A stretch of DNA of 24,694 nt from a virus. Each line of letters begins with the position of its first letter. The stretch's first letter is position 1. This document shows, piece after piece, positions 22,626-24,694 of the stretch. The notes below the pieces were generated by a model. The model was given only the letters and a program-made list of their open reading frames with translations, did no database searches and was not told the origin of the DNA. The position numbers were made by a program, and so were the translations under genes. The stretch covers positions 1 through 24,694 of the IMG/VR virus record IMGVR_UViG_3300031600_000349. One strand, given 5' to 3'.

Positions 22626-23365
22626 TGGCAAAAAAAAGAGGACGTAAAAGAATCAAAGGTTTATATTTTGGCCCTGAAGAAGAGGAAGCCGTTGTTAGGT
22701 TTTTGAATGAAGAAGACCCTATTAAAAGAGATAAAATTTATAATAAGCACTTAAGAGCTGCTTTTAATACAATGATTGAGTCTATTATTAGACGTTATAA
22801 ATTATATAGGAAAACTTATACTTTTGAAAACCTACATGGTGACACACTCTCTTACCTTATGTTAAAAGCTGATAAATTTAAACCAGAAAAAGGTAAAAGA
22901 GCTTACTCGTATTACGGAACTATATGTAAAAACTATATATTAGGATTATTGATTAAAGATGAGAAGAATATGAGGCAGACGCTGGAGTTCACGTCATCAA
23001 TTAATAAGGTGCATGAAAAGGACGAGTTTATTTACCATTTATCGGATACCGATTATATGCTAAGCGACTTAATAGATACCATGTGCGATGAGATTAAAAG
23101 TGAGTTAAACGGCGAAGATGAGGGTAAAAAGAAATTAACAGAGAATGAACGTAAAGTAGGCGAAGCTCTAATTTCTATTTTAGGAAACTGGGAAACTTTA
23201 TTTGAGTCACTAAGTGGCGGTTCCAAATTCAATAAGAATAGCATACTTAGTACAATTAGAGAATACACAGGGTTAGTAACTAAAGACATTAGGATTGCTA
23301 TGCGGAGATATAAGACAATATATGAGCTAACTAAAGCTGATAAAATAGATAAGGGTTTTTTATAA
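22625..23365 (+). CDS. T4 gp55-like late-transcription sigma factor, 246 aa
   Basis: A basic N-terminus (MAKKRGRKRIKG) precedes a sigma region-2-like domain: IKRDKIYNKHLRAAFNTMIESIIRRYKLY (33-61), ENLHGDTLSYLMLKADKFKPEKGKRAYSYYGTICKNYIL (68-106). The 'KF-P-GKRAYSYYGTI-KNYI' block is where region 2 melts and contacts -10 DNA. An acidic linker and a helical C-terminal part (residues 160-246) follow, with no clear region 4, as expected for gp55. It ends in a short hydrophobic tip (DKGFL) that might contact the sliding clamp, as the T4 gp55 tail does; that is speculative. It is longer than T4 gp55 (185 aa). It would direct host RNA polymerase to TATAAATA late promoters. Confidence 0.8.
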   Translation: MAKKRGRKRIKGLYFGPEEEEAVVRFLNEEDPIKRDKIYNKHLRAAFNTMIESIIRRYKLYRKTYTFENLHGDTLSYLMLKADKFKPEKGKRAYSYYGTICKNYILGLLIKDEKNMRQTLEFTSSINKVHEKDEFIYHLSDTDYMLSDLIDTMCDEIKSELNGEDEGKKKLTENERKVGEALISILGNWETLFESLSGGSKFNKNSILSTIREYTGLVTKDIRIAMRRYKTIYELTKADKIDKGFL

Positions 23366-23384
23366 TTATTATCTTTTTTTTTTT
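23347..23384 (+). terminator. Possible weak terminator after the late sigma gene
   Basis: A 6-bp AT-rich stem (23347-23352 with 23369-23374, large loop) leads into 11 consecutive T residues (23374-23384). The stem overlaps the stop codon region of the sigma gene. The stem is weak, so it may slow or only partly stop transcription. Confidence 0.35.
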
Positions 23385-23417
23385 AGGTATTTAATAAAAA
23401 TAAAGTTTTTATCTATT

Positions 23418-23425
23418 TATAAATA
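23418..23425 (+). promoter_or_regulatory. Candidate T4-type late promoter box TATAAATA
   Basis: This is an exact late consensus in the intergenic region before the virion-type genes at 23549 and 23924. It is part of the palindrome TATTTATAAATA (23414-23425), so the opposite strand also reads TATAAATA at 23421-23414. Rightward initiation would fall near 23431. Chance occurrence is possible in such AT-rich DNA. Confidence 0.5.
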
Positions 23426-23536
23426 AACACATGTATTATTAATGCTTTAAGTAATTTACAACCATTGTGGGCAACTACAAGGGAAATTAATGGTATGATA
23501 TATGAAGGTAACCTAAATAAGTATAACAAATATTAA
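23423..23536 (+). pseudogene. Remnant resembling the C-terminus of an HNH-type endonuclease
   Basis: A start-less open frame of 37 codons contains ALSNLQPLWATTREINGM and IYEGNLNKYNKY-stop. The 'NLQPLW' followed by a G-N-x-N/K end resembles the second half of phage HNH endonucleases, where NLQPL-W/C follows the catalytic His. There is no ATG and the zinc/His-containing part is absent, so it is a fragment. It lies immediately before, and in the same frame as, the TTG-started gene at 23549. The HNH origin is a pattern judgement from memory. Confidence 0.45.
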
Positions 23537-23548
23537 AAATATAAGATT

Positions 23549-23917
23549 TTGCCTAGAAGTAAAAAACAAGAAATAAAAATAAATGATAACAGTTCTCTTC
23601 AAGGATTGTTACAAGAAGTCTACAATAACGCTTGTAATCAAATAACTGACGCTCAAAAGGTCGTTAATGAAATTGGTGTTGGTTCGGTACCTGAAGATGT
23701 AGATGATTGGGCTAAAGTAGCCAAAGCTAAAACTGATGCTTTAAAGGTTAAAGATTCTGCAATAAAAACTAAATTAGATGTAGGTAGACTTCAAAGTGAT
23801 ATTATTAAATTTAGTGGTGAAATTAAAACCGCTTTAGATAATAATCCAGAAGTAGTATCTAACGATAGTTTTGCTAAGATTAGAGAAATGATTAACGAGT
23901 CTAAAAGTAAAGAATAA
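23549..23917 (+). CDS. Small virion/packaging-type protein, TTG start, 122 aa
   Basis: The frame starts at TTG 23549 (product begins MPRSKKQEIKINDNSSLQGLLQEVYNNACNQITDAQKVV). A stop at 23534-23536 lies upstream in frame, and the next in-frame ATG comes only near the C-terminus (REMINESK), so an unusual start codon is required. The protein is mainly helical and hydrophilic (DDWAKVAKAKTDALKVKDSAIKTKLDVGRLQSDIIKFSGEIKTAL). Size, helical content and position before a virion-type gene would suit a small terminase subunit, but no motif proves this. The TTG may be a secondary start adopted after the upstream sequence was replaced by the endonuclease remnant. Confidence 0.7.
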   Translation: MPRSKKQEIKINDNSSLQGLLQEVYNNACNQITDAQKVVNEIGVGSVPEDVDDWAKVAKAKTDALKVKDSAIKTKLDVGRLQSDIIKFSGEIKTALDNNPEVVSNDSFAKIREMINESKSKE

Positions 23918-23923
23918 GATTTA

Positions 23924-24694
23924 ATGAATGTTACTAGAGAAAAATCTGACATATTTGCTCAAATAGCGGCTTTAAGGGTATCTTCAGAAGGTTACCCTAA
24001 ATTCTCTAATACAAATTCTATTGACTCAATTTCACAGGAAACTAACAGTTTAGATTTCTTATTAGACTTAACTAAGTCGTTAATAGGTTTTGAGCCTTTA
24101 AAGGAAGGCCTTATAGACGTTTTAACCCATAACCTAGAAGATATAGAGTTAGATGTTAAAAAGGCCCTTAAGGAGGCTTTAAAATCGCTCGTTAGTTGTA
24201 GTATTAACCCTTCATTACCAGATTCGTTTGTTCAGGATGGAATTACTTTGGAAATCGATAGAGTAGATTTACTAGATAAGTTTAAGGTGAACCCAAATTC
24301 AGGGGCTGGTAAATTGCTTTACAATGATGTAAACTCTGGGACCAACAGCACTGACTTCAATACTTTCTTATACGAAGTAATACAAGACAACGGTGGTACT
24401 AGTTCTTGGGGGAATCAGACTTTAGGTGAAGATATACTAAACATCAGATTCACACAAAATGCAACCACATCTAACGGTAATAATAATACCTTAAACATTA
24501 AACCTAGTTCAAATTATGAGGATAGTAAGTTGACCGACATAAATAACGACTATATCGACAGCATCAAACTATTTGAGACTAATAAATTAATAAACTCAGT
24601 TATAGAGTCTTTATTTGGTAGCATTAGTCTGAACACTTCTAAAAATAAAAACACTATTGAGAATGAAATTAAAATTCAGGAGATAATAGATAGA
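23924..24694 (+). CDS. Hypothetical virion-type protein, N-terminal 257 codons, runs off right edge
   Basis: ATG at 23924, 6 nt after the previous stop, opens a frame that continues without a stop to the end of the window. The protein starts MNVTREKSDIFAQIAALRV. It includes a helical block (EDIELDVKKALKEALKSLVSC), SINPSLPDSFVQDG, VNPNSGAGKLLYNDV and DFNTFLYEVIQDNGGTSSW, patterns I associate with large structural proteins of Bacteroidota phages but cannot name. It is probably a tail, neck or baseplate component. It has no signal peptide or transmembrane segment. Confidence 0.8.
   Translation, partial: MNVTREKSDIFAQIAALRVSSEGYPKFSNTNSIDSISQETNSLDFLLDLTKSLIGFEPLKEGLIDVLTHNLEDIELDVKKALKEALKSLVSCSINPSLPDSFVQDGITLEIDRVDLLDKFKVNPNSGAGKLLYNDVNSGTNSTDFNTFLYEVIQDNGGTSSWGNQTLGEDILNIRFTQNATTSNGNNNTLNIKPSSNYEDSKLTDINNDYIDSIKLFETNKLINSVIESLFGSISLNTSKNKNTIENEIKIQEIIDR

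Overview
The window looks like part of a large, AT-rich genome of a T4-like contractile-tailed phage whose host is probably in the Bacteroidota. The phage assignment rests on a gp55-type late sigma factor (22625-23365), a PhoH ATPase, a giant repetitive tail-fibre-like protein, blocks of small virion-type genes, a free-standing homing-type endonuclease, and tight one-strand operons with 1-8 nt overlaps. The host guess rests on the lack of Shine-Dalgarno sequences (start codons follow A-rich leaders) and on a good match to the Bacteroidota promoter TTG-N20-TAnnTTTG before 10629. No tRNA, integrase, CRISPR array or replication origin was seen, and no stretch over 300 bases lacks a gene.

Layout. 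(1) 1-6569, minus strand: one open frame of at least 2,189 codons whose 3' end lies beyond the left edge. It is built mostly from a 58-62 residue repeat, with 22 near-tandem copies and 5 diverged copies, plus a second module present three times. (2) 6570-6629: a short divergent region with one T4-type late box (TATAAATA) on each strand. (3) 6630-9010, plus strand: five small genes, including a lone WYL-domain protein, closed by a strong terminator at 9033-9061. (4) 9139-16843: a glycosyltransferase, a tiny ORF, a degenerate HD-domain protein, a MazG-like protein, then an overlapping run of a GT2/GT-B fusion, a GT2, two methyltransferases, a DUF616-type glycosyltransferase and a polysaccharide pyruvyl transferase. 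(5) 16840-17817: a conserved-looking phage protein of unknown role, then a terminator that touches the phoH start. (6) 17883-18629: phoH. (7) 18695-19693, minus strand: a VSR-like (EDxHD) endonuclease cassette between phoH and a HAD-like gene, flanked by a 15-bp direct repeat and a 12-codon stub of the downstream gene's start. (8) 19803-23365: HAD-like protein, small unknown protein, GT-B, GT2 and the late sigma factor. (9) 23366-23548: T-tract, a late promoter box and a remnant resembling the C-terminus of an HNH endonuclease. (10) 23549-end: a TTG-started small gene and a partial virion-type gene.

How the genes fit together. The gp55-like sigma probably drives TATAAATA promoters such as those at 6585, 6616 and 23418, which sit before fibre and virion-type genes. 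The other large theme is glycan assembly: six glycosyltransferase genes, two methyltransferases and a pyruvyl transferase, with no nucleotide-sugar synthesis, flippase or polymerase genes visible. The phage would borrow host activated sugars to decorate either its own virion or the host surface. The most unusual features are the repeat fibre, whose copies differ in length in whole 6-bp steps and whose sequence variants are shuffled along the array; the glycan module; and two scars of mobile endonucleases at gene starts.
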